Counted from the first letter of the stretch, positions 1 to 7,138 are shown. The stretch: DNA of 16,358 bases from JAAZMU01 sp964547725 (GCA_964547725.1 CAZJOO010000012.1:1-16358), one strand, 5' to 3'. Translations and numbers: made by a program. The notes: generated from the sequence alone by a model not told the origin.

Positions 1-2
1 CA

Positions 3-251
3 GAAATTAATAATAAACCGAAATTACCAAAACTTTATACTGAACAAAAATTAACAAAAGCATCTAATGCCCAAAATGAATATGTAACACCATTCAAAAT
101 GACAGTTAAACGTCTAAACGAATACATGGAAAATAAAGATTCAGAAATATTGTTAAATGTTGTTAAATCAATCGATCATCATTATAAAAATGAAAAATCA
201 GCATGCGGTGCATTAAAGAAAATGATAGAAAGAAAGAACCTCAACTTTTAG
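3..251 (+). CDS. Partial open frame of unknown function at the left edge
   Basis: An 82-codon frame, open at the window edge, runs without a stop to TAG at 249-251. Both other forward frames and the reverse frames are broken over the same stretch, so at this AT content an open run of this length suggests real coding. The translation is hydrophilic and rich in Lys and Asn. I recognise no family: it lacks the lysine-containing ATP-binding strand expected just upstream of the ATP-grasp fragment that overlaps it at 203-251 in another frame. It may be the end of an unrelated gene joined to the ATP-grasp gene by rearrangement, or a chimeric assembly end. It contains one CGT arginine codon, unlike the AGA/AGG-dominated genes downstream, which weakly supports a different origin. 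Confidence 0.3.
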   Translation, partial: EINNKPKLPKLYTEQKLTKASNAQNEYVTPFKMTVKRLNEYMENKDSEILLNVVKSIDHHYKNEKSACGALKKMIERKNLNF

Positions 252-901
252 TAGAACAGTTCATGGAAGGAGAGATGTTTTCTATTGATGGATACGTTAC
301 CTCTAAAGGAAAGGTATATTTTTGTCCTTTAGTAAAAGTGAAAACCGGAAAACAAATTGGCTTTGATGATTTTTTTGGATACCAAAGGACAATTCCAGCT
401 AGAGTAGAAAAACAATCGAGCGAAAAAGCTCAGGAAGTTGCTAGAAAGGGAGTTCATGCCCTAGGATTAAGATGCGTCTCTGTTCACATAGAGCTTATGA
501 GAATGGAAGAAGGATGGAAGGTTATTGAGATTGGTCCTAGAGTGGGTGGATATAGACATTTGATGTATCAATTATCATATGGAATTAATCATGCGGTAAA
601 TGATATTTTAATTAGAATTTCCCAAAAACCTATTATTCCTAAGAAAGTTAAAGGACATACAGCAGTTTTTCTTCTATACGCTAAAAAAGAAGGAAAATTA
701 CAAGCCATCAAAGGAATTAAAAAAGTGCAAGAACTTGAATCTTTTTACGATTTAAAAATTAACAGAAAGATTGGAGAGCCTTGTAAGTTTGCTAAAAATG
801 GAGGAAAGTTTGTTTGCAACCTTACTTTATATAATAAAGAAAGATCTAAATTGTTGGCGGACATAAGAAGAATGGAAAAGACTTTAAAGATAATAACCTA
901 A
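203..901 (+). CDS. ATP-grasp ligase, C-terminal part only (N-terminally truncated)
   Basis: ATP-grasp enzymes join a carboxylate to an amine or thiol through an acyl-phosphate. Present here are the strand and loop LLVEQFMEGEMFSIDG (about residues 15-30), the metal-binding stretch with a Glu in HIELM, the EIGPRVGG motif (the usual E-x-N/G-P-R Mg-ATP motif), and a C-terminal region from about residue 150 resembling the L-amino-acid-ligase C-terminal domain. The pre-ATP-grasp domain and the N-lobe with the ATP-contacting lysines, normally about 170-200 residues, are missing. The frame has a TGA at 191-193, just before the first ATG at 203, and that ATG has no homologous context. The gene is therefore broken or interrupted near 203-235 and a catalytically complete protein cannot be made from this stretch. 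Homology recognisably begins near residue 10. The substrate cannot be told. Two terminator-like hairpins follow directly. Confidence 0.7.
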   Translation: MRCIKENDRKKEPQLLVEQFMEGEMFSIDGYVTSKGKVYFCPLVKVKTGKQIGFDDFFGYQRTIPARVEKQSSEKAQEVARKGVHALGLRCVSVHIELMRMEEGWKVIEIGPRVGGYRHLMYQLSYGINHAVNDILIRISQKPIIPKKVKGHTAVFLLYAKKEGKLQAIKGIKKVQELESFYDLKINRKIGEPCKFAKNGGKFVCNLTLYNKERSKLLADIRRMEKTLKIIT

Positions 902-908
902 GAAGAAG

Positions 909-933
909 AATCATCATTTTTGATGTTTTTTTG
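909..933 (+). terminator. Rho-independent terminator after the ATP-grasp gene
   Basis: A short stem CATCA/TGATG (912-916 with 921-925) around a TTTT loop, extendable by two A-T pairs after one mismatch, is followed by seven T. It begins 8 nt after the ATP-grasp stop. The stem is weak (5 bp), but the position and T-tract fit an intrinsic terminator. Confidence 0.45.
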
Positions 934-940
934 TTTTTTA

Positions 941-964
941 GCTTTTAATATGAAAGCGTTTTTT
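941..964 (+). terminator. Second, tandem terminator-like hairpin
   Basis: GCTTT (941-945) pairs with AAAGC (953-957), with a possible T-G wobble inside, and is followed by G and six T (959-964). It lies directly after the first terminator, so the two probably act as a tandem stop isolating tyrS from upstream transcription. Confidence 0.4.
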
Positions 965-1046
965 GCTACGTAAAGGTCCACGAACATGTTGTGCAATTAA
1001 AATTTATTCTTTCGTAATTGCACAATATCATATGGACCTGTACAGC
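965..1046. repeat. Large imperfect inverted repeat (strong hairpin) upstream of tyrS
   Basis: AGGTCCA at 974-980 pairs with TGGACCT at 1033-1039. After a small internal loop (5/4 nt), 986-999 pairs with 1015-1028, a 14-bp stem with one G-U pair whose core is TTGTGCAATTA, closing a 15-nt loop. Weaker pairing extends outward to GCT (965-967) and AGC (1044-1046). It has no T-tract, so it is not a simple terminator. The inner region also holds the palindrome AACATGTT (983-990). It lies just upstream of the predicted tyrS promoter. It could be a regulatory site, a structured RNA segment if transcription starts upstream, or a remnant of a miniature mobile element. Confidence 0.6.
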
Positions 1047-1049
1047 TAT

Positions 1050-1077
1050 TTTACAAAATTATTTTTTGTGATAAAAT
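1050..1077 (+). promoter_or_regulatory. Predicted sigma70-type promoter of tyrS, leaderless
   Basis: TTTACA (1050-1055), a 16-nt spacer and TAAAAT (1072-1077). The -10 ends 7 nt before the tyrS ATG, so transcription should begin at or within a base or two of the start codon. AT-rich sequence makes chance matches common. Confidence 0.4.
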
Positions 1078-1084
1078 AAAGTAT

Positions 1085-2263
1085 ATGAAAAATATACTAG
1101 ACAACATTGAGATTAGTTTGCCAGAAGGCGAGATTGAAAAAAAACTTAACAGCGGAAAGATTTTAAATGTTAAAATGGGTTTTGATCCAACCTCTCCCGA
1201 TCTTCATTTGGGGCACGCAGTTGCACTTAGAAAGTTGAGAGAGTTTCAGGATTTAGGACATAAGATAGTTATTATCATAGGAGACTTTACCGCAAGAATA
1301 GGAGATCCTACAGGAAAAGATAAAACTAGACCAGAACTTTCTAAGGAAGATATAGAAATAAATTCCAAAACATACATAAGTCAGCTAGGGAAAGTTTTAG
1401 ACATTTCTAAAATAGAAGTAAGAAAAAACTCAGAATGGTTTAATCAAATGAAATTAGATGAATTCGTTTCTTTACTTTCGAAATATACTGTTCAACAGGT
1501 TATGGATAGGAATGATTTCAAGGAAAGATTTTCCAAAGGAAGTTCTATTTCTTTGCACGAAATCGTTTATCCATTAATTCAGGGATATGATTCTGTTTCT
1601 GTGAAGGCAGATATTGAAATGGGGGGACAGGACCAACTTTTTAATTTGTTAGTAGGAAGATATTTACAAGAAAAATATAACCAGGAACCGCAAACTGTTG
1701 TTTGCACTCCACTTTTGAAAGGATTAGATGGCGTGAACAAAATGAGTAAGTCTTTAAAGAATTATATTGGTTTAACGGACAGTCCCATAGATATGTATGG
1801 AAAAACAATGTCTATTCCTGATATTTTGATTGAAGAGTATTTAGATTTAGCAACTTCTTTTTCCAAGGAAGAAAAAGATTGCTTTAAAAAACAAATAGAG
1901 AGCAAGGAAGAGAATCCAATGAATATTAAGAAAAAGATTGCTTTCAATATAGTTTCTATTTACCACTCAGAGAAGTTGGCTGAAGAAGCTCAAAATGATT
2001 TTGAAAATAAGTTTCAAAAAAGAAATTTAGAAGATATTCATTATATAGATGTAGCAATAAAGGAATTTGATAGGGAAATAACTTTATTGGAAATTCTTTA
2101 CAAGCTTTTAGGAAAATCTAAAAGTGAGATAAGGAAATTATTTGAAGCAGGAGCTATTTCTATTGATGGAGAAAAAGTATTTGATATTAATTTAAAAATT
2201 AGCGAAATAAAAAATGATTCTGTCATGAAGGCAGGAAAACTTAATTATTTCAAGTTTAAATAA
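1085..2263 (+). CDS. tyrS: Tyrosine--tRNA ligase
   Basis: Charges tRNA-Tyr with tyrosine in the cytoplasm (class I aminoacyl-tRNA synthetase). The class I HIGH signature appears as HLGH at residues 41-44, inside GFDPTSPDLHLGHAVAL, which is typical of the second bacterial TyrRS clade. QGYDS (166-170) and GGQDQ (180-184) belong to the tyrosine pocket and dimer core, and KMSKS is intact at 219-223. The C-terminal part from about residue 330 is an S4-like RNA-binding domain. At 392 residues it is within the usual 390-425 range. The ATG at 1085 has no Shine-Dalgarno and sits 7 nt after a predicted -10 box. The next gene starts 8 nt after the stop, so tyrS heads an operon running at least to 4779. 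No T-box leader is visible. Confidence 0.97.
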   Translation: MKNILDNIEISLPEGEIEKKLNSGKILNVKMGFDPTSPDLHLGHAVALRKLREFQDLGHKIVIIIGDFTARIGDPTGKDKTRPELSKEDIEINSKTYISQLGKVLDISKIEVRKNSEWFNQMKLDEFVSLLSKYTVQQVMDRNDFKERFSKGSSISLHEIVYPLIQGYDSVSVKADIEMGGQDQLFNLLVGRYLQEKYNQEPQTVVCTPLLKGLDGVNKMSKSLKNYIGLTDSPIDMYGKTMSIPDILIEEYLDLATSFSKEEKDCFKKQIESKEENPMNIKKKIAFNIVSIYHSEKLAEEAQNDFENKFQKRNLEDIHYIDVAIKEFDREITLLEILYKLLGKSKSEIRKLFEAGAISIDGEKVFDINLKISEIKNDSVMKAGKLNYFKFK

Positions 2264-2271
2264 TAAATATT

Positions 2272-3630
2272 ATGAAAAAAACCAATCTTATTCCTTTACT
2301 ATTAGTTCTTATTTTATTTCCTTTATTTAAAGCAGATGCTTTCTCGTTGATTTACGACGAGCCAAAAGAAGAAAGCTCTGAAGTTATAATTAGTGTGGAT
2401 AGGGAGAATATTCCTTTGGAAGCTATAGAAGGAGTTATTGTTTTTGATTCAGAAGCTTTTGAGCTTTCAGATATTTCGCTAAATGATTCAGGAATTAAAA
2501 CTTGGATGACTGTTCCTCATTTAATAGAGCCAGGAAAAATTTCTTTTAGTGGGGTTTTTAATACTGAAACAAGAGAAGACATTTTGTTTGGTCTTTTTTT
2601 TGATAAGCTTGAAAATAGTAACTTAAAGTTAAGCCTTGATTCGGGGGTTATTCTTGCGGAAGGTGATATACTATATACTTTAGAAGACATTGTCTCAACA
2701 AAAGTTAGTCTTTTTAATGTAACGTCTTCTAGTCATCCAGATTCTAACACTTGGTATTCTAATGATAAAGTTGAACTTAGTTGGGTTTTACCAGAAGATG
2801 CTCAAAAGGTGAAAATTTTGGTAGATGAAAACGAAAGAGCTTATCCTTCTGTTGAATACGAAGAACTTATTACGCAAAAAAATATCGAGCTAGACGATGG
2901 TGTTTGGTATTTTCATATAAGATATTTCGGAGATAATGGTTGGAGTCCAATCGAAGATAAAAGAATAATGATTGACACTAATACTCCTGATAAATTAGAA
3001 GTTAATGTCAAAAAAGATTCTTTAGAAATTTTTTCTGAAGATGAATTATCGGGAATAAGTGAATATGAAATTAATATTCCTGAGCTTGGACAAAAATACA
3101 CCACAAAAGAAAATTATTTTGATTTTTCTGGAATCGAAAGCGGAATATATAGTGTTAGTGTTAGAGCCTATGATTACGCAGGAAATTATTTAGAAAAGCA
3201 AGAGACAATATCGGTTGAAGCAGTAAGTTCACCACACTTTTCTGGAATTGTTTTAGGGGAAGATGAAATATTTGTTTTGGGCTATACCGAAGACCTAGAG
3301 GGTAAAGTTTATGCTTCTATTTCTAACGATGATTTTATTTTGGGAGATGTTGTGCCGGTTTCCGATGATGGAAAATTTGTTTATTGTTTCAAGAGACTTA
3401 AGCCAGGATTATATAATTTGCATTTAGTTTCGATCTCTGAAGACGGAACAAGTGAGAAGAGTCAGAAGGTACTTTTAGTCGGACAAAAAGAGTTTATTTT
3501 TGGTGCAATTGCTAAAGTTTTAATTACCTACAGTTTCTTGATTCTTCTTTTCATCTTAATGTATGCTTGTTCTAAAAAAGAAATCAAGAAAAGGAAAAAG
3601 ACTAAAAAAGTTAAAAAAGTTAAAAAATAA
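2272..3630 (+). CDS. Surface-anchored protein with cohesin-like and Ig-like domains
   Basis: Residues 1-23 form a Sec signal peptide (KK, a hydrophobic run, then ADAF). Residues about 24-135 resemble a cohesin-type beta-sandwich (a strand with E-G-V-I-V-F-D, later PGKISFSGVF). From about 150 there is the HPDSNTWYSNDKVELSW segment seen in repeat domains of CPR surface proteins, followed by Ig-like strands (VRAYDYAGN near 295-305). A single transmembrane helix lies at about 408-432, followed by a 20-residue cytoplasmic tail almost entirely Lys/Arg. The topology is type I: a large outside part with a C-terminal anchor. The role is probably adhesion or cell-surface structure, but the ligand is unknown. 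It is translated 8 nt behind tyrS and 4 nt ahead of the MazG-like gene. No catalytic motif is seen. Confidence 0.75.
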   Translation: MKKTNLIPLLLVLILFPLFKADAFSLIYDEPKEESSEVIISVDRENIPLEAIEGVIVFDSEAFELSDISLNDSGIKTWMTVPHLIEPGKISFSGVFNTETREDILFGLFFDKLENSNLKLSLDSGVILAEGDILYTLEDIVSTKVSLFNVTSSSHPDSNTWYSNDKVELSWVLPEDAQKVKILVDENERAYPSVEYEELITQKNIELDDGVWYFHIRYFGDNGWSPIEDKRIMIDTNTPDKLEVNVKKDSLEIFSEDELSGISEYEINIPELGQKYTTKENYFDFSGIESGIYSVSVRAYDYAGNYLEKQETISVEAVSSPHFSGIVLGEDEIFVLGYTEDLEGKVYASISNDDFILGDVVPVSDDGKFVYCFKRLKPGLYNLHLVSISEDGTSEKSQKVLLVGQKEFIFGAIAKVLITYSFLILLFILMYACSKKEIKKRKKTKKVKKVKK

Positions 3631-3634
3631 AATT

Positions 3635-3964
3635 ATGGATTTTAATGAATATCAAAACAAGGCAAGACAAACAGCAATTTACCCAGACAAGGATAATAAT
3701 TTCATCTATCCAACACTAGGACTTGTGGGAGAGGCAGGAGAGGTTGCAGAAAAAATGAAGAAGGTGATAAGAGATGACGCGGGAATTATTTCCGAAGAAA
3801 AAAGAACTGAAATAGTAAAAGAACTTGGAGATGTTATGTGGTATATTGCTAATTTAGCAAAAGAATTAAATGTTGACTTGGAAGATGTTGCTTTGGCTAA
3901 TCTAGAAAAATTGCAATCAAGGAAGCAAAGGGACCAGCTTCATGGAAGCGGTGACAACAGATAA
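3635..3964 (+). CDS. MazG-like nucleoside triphosphate pyrophosphohydrolase
   Basis: This all-alpha NTP pyrophosphatase hydrolyses (d)NTPs to NMP and PPi, cleaning damaged or surplus nucleotides. The metal-binding pattern is complete: E33 and E36 in GLVGEAGEVAEK, then E63 and D66 in KELGDVMWYIANLAKEL. The C-terminal SRKQRD...GSGDNR is typical of the short single-domain family. The frame is open further upstream (to an ATG at 3563), but that would overlap the previous gene and add its lysine-rich tail region; ATG 3635 gives 109 residues, the normal size, and begins MDFNEYQ as relatives do. It sits 4 nt after the surface-protein stop and 2 nt before the ATP-cone nuclease, so it is translated with that gene. 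Confidence 0.9.
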   Translation: MDFNEYQNKARQTAIYPDKDNNFIYPTLGLVGEAGEVAEKMKKVIRDDAGIISEEKRTEIVKELGDVMWYIANLAKELNVDLEDVALANLEKLQSRKQRDQLHGSGDNR

Positions 3965-3966
3965 TT

Positions 3967-4779
3967 ATGACATATAATGTTTTAAATTCTTTCAAAGAAC
4001 AAGAACCTTTTTCTTATAAAAAGGTTTACAATTCTCTTATTTTAGCTGGAAAGGATGAGGAAACTGCGGCTAAAATCGCTTCTCTTGTAGAAAAAAAAGC
4101 ATATCCTAATATATCTACTTTCGAGATTCACAAGATGATTAAGAAAATTTTACTAAAAGAGAAAAATGCTTTTTCGATGAGGTTTGATTTAAAGTATGCC
4201 ATGAAAAGATTTGGACCAGAAGGTTTTTATTTTGAAAAATTTATCAAAGAGGTCTATGAGTTTCTGGGCTATGAGGTTGTTAATAATGAAATTGTTCAAG
4301 GGAAATGCATTCCTTACGAAATAGATTTTATTGCAAAAAAGGATGAGCTTGAATTTATAGGAGAGTGTAAGTATCGGAATATGGTTGGAGACAGAGTTGA
4401 TGTTAATGTTGTTTTAAAAGGGTTTGCTGTACGAGATGATATTAGAAATAATAATTCAAATATCATTGAAAAAATTATCGTAACTAACGAAAAATTTACA
4501 GAAAGAGCTATTAAATATGCTAAATGTAAGAAAATATTTCTTTTGGGGTGGAAGTTTCCTGAAGAAATGGGATTAGAAAAGATTATAGAAGATAACGGTC
4601 TTTATCCAATTACTATTTTAAATTCTTTTAATAGTAGATACTTAAATGTGTTTGCTAAAGAAAATGTTTTAATTGCTAAAAACTTAACAGAAGAAAAAAT
4701 TAAAAAGTTGCACGAGTATAAAATAAGTAGAGGATATCTTAACAAATTAAAGCAAGAAAAAGAACTTCTTTTTAATTGA
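3967..4779 (+). CDS. ATP-cone domain fused to a PD-(D/E)xK (Mrr-like) nuclease
   Basis: Residues 1-85 look like an ATP-cone, the nucleotide-sensing domain known from class I/III ribonucleotide reductases and NrdR (FSYKKVYNSLILAG, then helices ending AFSMRFDLKYAMKRFGPEG). Residues 83-200 form a restriction-endonuclease-like core: FEKFIKEVYEFLGYEV, then D120 in YEIDFIA and E133-x-K135 in GECKYRN, the D...ExK metal site. The C-terminus (about 238-262) is a short helical segment that may be a helix-hairpin DNA-binding element. Length is 270 residues. This suggests a DNA nuclease whose activity or assembly responds to ATP/dATP; its substrate is unknown. It is the last gene of the tyrS run, 2 nt after the MazG-like gene, hinting at a nucleotide-pool link. 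It lacks the zinc ribbon of NrdR. Confidence 0.8.
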   Translation: MTYNVLNSFKEQEPFSYKKVYNSLILAGKDEETAAKIASLVEKKAYPNISTFEIHKMIKKILLKEKNAFSMRFDLKYAMKRFGPEGFYFEKFIKEVYEFLGYEVVNNEIVQGKCIPYEIDFIAKKDELEFIGECKYRNMVGDRVDVNVVLKGFAVRDDIRNNNSNIIEKIIVTNEKFTERAIKYAKCKKIFLLGWKFPEEMGLEKIIEDNGLYPITILNSFNSRYLNVFAKENVLIAKNLTEEKIKKLHEYKISRGYLNKLKQEKELLFN

Positions 4780-4804
4780 CTTTTGTTTTTATTAAAGATA
4801 AGGT
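4776..4804 (+). promoter_or_regulatory. Predicted promoter of ychF
   Basis: TTGACT (4776-4781), a 17-nt spacer and TAAGGT (4799-4804), a weak -10. A TATAAAT at 4817-4823 is nearer to the ATG but has no -35 at the right distance. This lies in the 51-nt gap, the first real break after tyrS. No terminator for the upstream gene is clear here. Confidence 0.35.
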
Positions 4805-4830
4805 ATTTTTGTTAAGTATAAATATAAATT

Positions 4831-5898
4831 ATGTCATTACACGTAGGTATTGTTGGTTTTCCAAATGTAGGGAAGTCTACTCTATTCAAAGCCATTACAA
4901 AAAAACAAGTTGATTGCGCTAATTATCCTTTTTGCACCATTGACCCTAATGTTGGTGTCGCAGCTGTTCCAGACAAGAGAGTTGATTTGCTTGCTGATTT
5001 AATGCAATCAAAAAAAAGAATTTATACTACCATAGAGTTCGTAGATATTGCTGGACTTGTTGAGGGGGCGAATAAAGGAGAAGGTCTTGGTAATCAGTTC
5101 TTAGCTAATATCAGGGAGGTTGATGCTATTCTTTACGTGTTGAGGTGCTTTAAAGACGAGAACGTGTCTTCTGTTAGGTCAGAGATTAACCCTATCAAAG
5201 ATAAGGAAATCTTAGACATGGAAATGGCTCTTAAGGACCTTACCACTGTTGATAAAAGAATTGAAGGAGTGGAAAAGAGAACAAGGTCAGGAATGAAAAA
5301 AGAAGACGAAAAAGAATTGGAGTTATTAAAAAGAATAAAAGGATTTTTAGAACAAGGAAAAGTTTTAATTGATCAGGAATTTTCTTCCGAAGAAACAGAT
5401 ATTTTAAACCAGTATCAGCTCTTAACATTTAAGAAAAGAGTTTATCTTTTAAATGGTAATACTGCTGAAGTAAGTTCTGAAATTAAAAAACAATTTGAAG
5501 AAAAAAATTGGGATTATTTAGCGATTAATATCAAAGAAGAGATGGACGCAGACGGCTTAAGCGACGAAGAAAGAAAAGAATTGGGACTACTTGATTCTAA
5601 AATTAATCTTTTAATTGAAAAATGTTATGAGGTTTTAGGACTTATCACTTTTTTAACTACAGGAGAAGATGAAACAAGGGCTTGGACTTTAAAAATAGGC
5701 AGTCTTGCTCCTGATGCTGGGGGAGCTATTCATACTGATTTCAAAGAAAAGTTTATTAAAGCAGAAGTAATTAACTGGGAAGATTTATACAACACAAAAA
5801 GCTTTGCCGAAGCAAGAGCAAAAGGATTAATTAGAACAGAAGGAAAAGAGTATGTTGTTAAAGACGGAGACGTCATTGAAATTAAAAGCAATGCCTAA
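4831..5898 (+). CDS. ychF: Ribosome-binding ATPase YchF (Obg family)
   Basis: A translation-associated P-loop ATPase of the Obg family that binds the ribosome. It shows Walker A GFPNVGKST (9-17), the conserved NYPFCTIDPNVG switch I segment, G3 DIAGLVEGANKGEGLGNQFL (72-91), the altered G4 motif NTAE (210-213; NxxE rather than NKxD explains ATP preference in the family), a coiled-coil-like helical insertion (about 125-175), and a C-terminal TGS domain (about 274-353) with the conserved TTGEDETRAW and GAIHTDF. At 355 residues it is close to the usual 363. No Shine-Dalgarno precedes ATG 4831. Its last 8 nt overlap the start of the flavoprotein gene, so the two are translationally coupled. Confidence 0.96.
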   Translation: MSLHVGIVGFPNVGKSTLFKAITKKQVDCANYPFCTIDPNVGVAAVPDKRVDLLADLMQSKKRIYTTIEFVDIAGLVEGANKGEGLGNQFLANIREVDAILYVLRCFKDENVSSVRSEINPIKDKEILDMEMALKDLTTVDKRIEGVEKRTRSGMKKEDEKELELLKRIKGFLEQGKVLIDQEFSSEETDILNQYQLLTFKKRVYLLNGNTAEVSSEIKKQFEEKNWDYLAINIKEEMDADGLSDEERKELGLLDSKINLLIEKCYEVLGLITFLTTGEDETRAWTLKIGSLAPDAGGAIHTDFKEKFIKAEVINWEDLYNTKSFAEARAKGLIRTEGKEYVVKDGDVIEIKSNA

Positions 5899-7096
5899 AT
5901 TTGACTTATGTATTATTGGAGGAGGGCCTGCGGGAATGATGGCAGCAATAGCTTCTTCGGAAAGAAAGAAGAAGGTTGTTTTGATTGAAAAAAATGATGA
6001 CCTTGGCAGTAAATTACTTTTAACAGGAGGTGGAAGATGTAATATTACTCACGCAGGTTTAACAAAAAAAGAATTTGTTTCTAAGTTTGGAAAACAAGGG
6101 GATTTTCTTTTATCCTCATTGTCTTTGTTTGGAGTCGAGGAATTGATAGAATTTTTTAAAAAAAGAGGACTACTTTTAACAATAGAAGGAGAAAAAGTTT
6201 ATCCTAAAACAGAGAGTTCAAAAGAAGTTTTAAATTTTTTCAAAACAGAATTAAGAAAAAATAAAGTTACCGTATTAACAAACTCAGAAGTTAAAGATTT
6301 TCTTTTTAAGGATAAAAAAATAGAAAAAGTTTTATTATCAAGCGGAGAAGAAGTTTTTGCTGATAATTTTTTAATTGCAACTGGAGGAAAATCATATCCG
6401 TCAACAGGATCAACGGGAGATGGTTATGCTTTTGTTAAAAAAATGGGACATAAGATTGCGGAACTAAAACCTGCCCTAACTCCTATTGAAACAAAAGAAA
6501 AGTGGGTTGTTGCTCTTAAAGGACTAACTCTTCATAATGTTGGTATTAAATTGAATAATGAAAAACCAATTTTAGGAGAAGTTTTATTTACTCATTTTGG
6601 AATAAGTGGTCCAACAATACTTAATTTAAGCGAAAGGGTGGAGTCTAAGGATAAAATTCATATAGATCTTTTTCCTAAAAAGAATATAGAGGAGTTAGAA
6701 GAAGAAATTATTGATTTGTTTGAAAGTAATTTTAAAAAAACAATCAATAATATTTTGAGTGAGGTTGTTCCTTTTAAATTGCTTTCTATTATTCTTAATT
6801 TTTCTGATATTAAAAAAGAGGAAATTTGTAGAAATATTACAAAAGAGCAAAGAAAAAAATTATTAAAGAATTTGAAAGGTATTGAGCTTAATGTTATTGG
6901 ACTTTTAGGTTTTGATAAGGCTATGGTGACCAAAGGAGGGATTTCTTTAAAAGAGATTGATGCTAAAACGATGAAATCTAAACTAGTAAATAATTTGTAC
7001 TTTGCTGGAGAAGTTATTGATTTAAATGGAGAATCTGGCGGATACAATCTTCAAATGTCTTTTACTACCGGATATACTGTTGCTCAAAATATTTGA
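5891..7096 (+). CDS. HI0933/YhiN-family NAD(P)/FAD-dependent oxidoreductase
   Basis: A flavoprotein of the HI0933 (BaiN/YhiN) family; relatives include a bile-acid 4,5-reductase and an aminoacetone oxidase, and the substrate here cannot be predicted. The FAD Rossmann motif GGGPAG is at 10-15, the acidic E33 ends the second strand (VVLIEKN), and the family signatures GGGRCNITH (46-54), ATGGKSYPSTGSTGDGY (163-179) and the C-terminal GEVIDLNGESGGYNLQ (from about 373) are all intact. The frame reaches back to an ATG at 5852, but ATG 5891 puts the Rossmann strand at residue 5 as in relatives and leaves only an 8-nt overlap with ychF. Length is 401 residues, the usual size, and the stop is TGA. Confidence 0.93.
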   Translation: MPKFDLCIIGGGPAGMMAAIASSERKKKVVLIEKNDDLGSKLLLTGGGRCNITHAGLTKKEFVSKFGKQGDFLLSSLSLFGVEELIEFFKKRGLLLTIEGEKVYPKTESSKEVLNFFKTELRKNKVTVLTNSEVKDFLFKDKKIEKVLLSSGEEVFADNFLIATGGKSYPSTGSTGDGYAFVKKMGHKIAELKPALTPIETKEKWVVALKGLTLHNVGIKLNNEKPILGEVLFTHFGISGPTILNLSERVESKDKIHIDLFPKKNIEELEEEIIDLFESNFKKTINNILSEVVPFKLLSIILNFSDIKKEEICRNITKEQRKKLLKNLKGIELNVIGLLGFDKAMVTKGGISLKEIDAKTMKSKLVNNLYFAGEVIDLNGESGGYNLQMSFTTGYTVAQNI

Positions 7097-7108
7097 TTTT
7101 GATACAAT
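7080..7108 (+). promoter_or_regulatory. Predicted promoter of the patatin-like gene
   Basis: TTGCTC (7080-7085), a 17-nt spacer and TACAAT (7103-7108) just before the patatin-like gene. The -35 lies within the end of the upstream gene. The predicted transcript would have a leader of about 24 nt made mostly of A and T. Confidence 0.4.
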
Positions 7109-7136
7109 TAAATAAAGTAGATTTTTTTATTTAATT
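7106..7136. repeat. Perfect 11-bp A/T-only inverted repeat overlapping the -10 box
   Basis: AATTAAATAAA (7106-7116) and its exact complement TTTATTTAATT (7126-7136) flank a 9-nt spacer, ending 2 nt before the patatin ATG. The left arm overlaps the last bases of the predicted -10. It could be an operator, a weak terminator for the upstream flavoprotein gene, or a chance match in AT-rich DNA. Confidence 0.45.
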
Positions 7137-7138
7137 TT

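Noticed and set aside
965..1084. T-box riboswitch before tyrS
   Set aside because: The conserved T-box sequence (AGGGTGGNACCGCG-like) and an antiterminator/terminator pair before the ATG are absent; the hairpin lies upstream of a plausible promoter.
3563..3634. Upstream ATG for the MazG-like gene
   Set aside because: This stretch is the out-of-frame shadow of the previous gene's lysine-rich tail; ATG 3635 gives the normal family N-terminus.
3967..4779. NrdR transcriptional repressor
   Set aside because: An ATP-cone is present, but the N-terminal zinc ribbon is missing and a D...ExK nuclease core follows, so it is not NrdR.
6658..7047. 129-codon open frame on the minus strand
   Set aside because: It lies wholly inside the well-supported flavoprotein gene, is antisense to its conserved motifs, and its translation is low-complexity Ser/Leu/Phe/Ile typical of reversed AT-rich coding.
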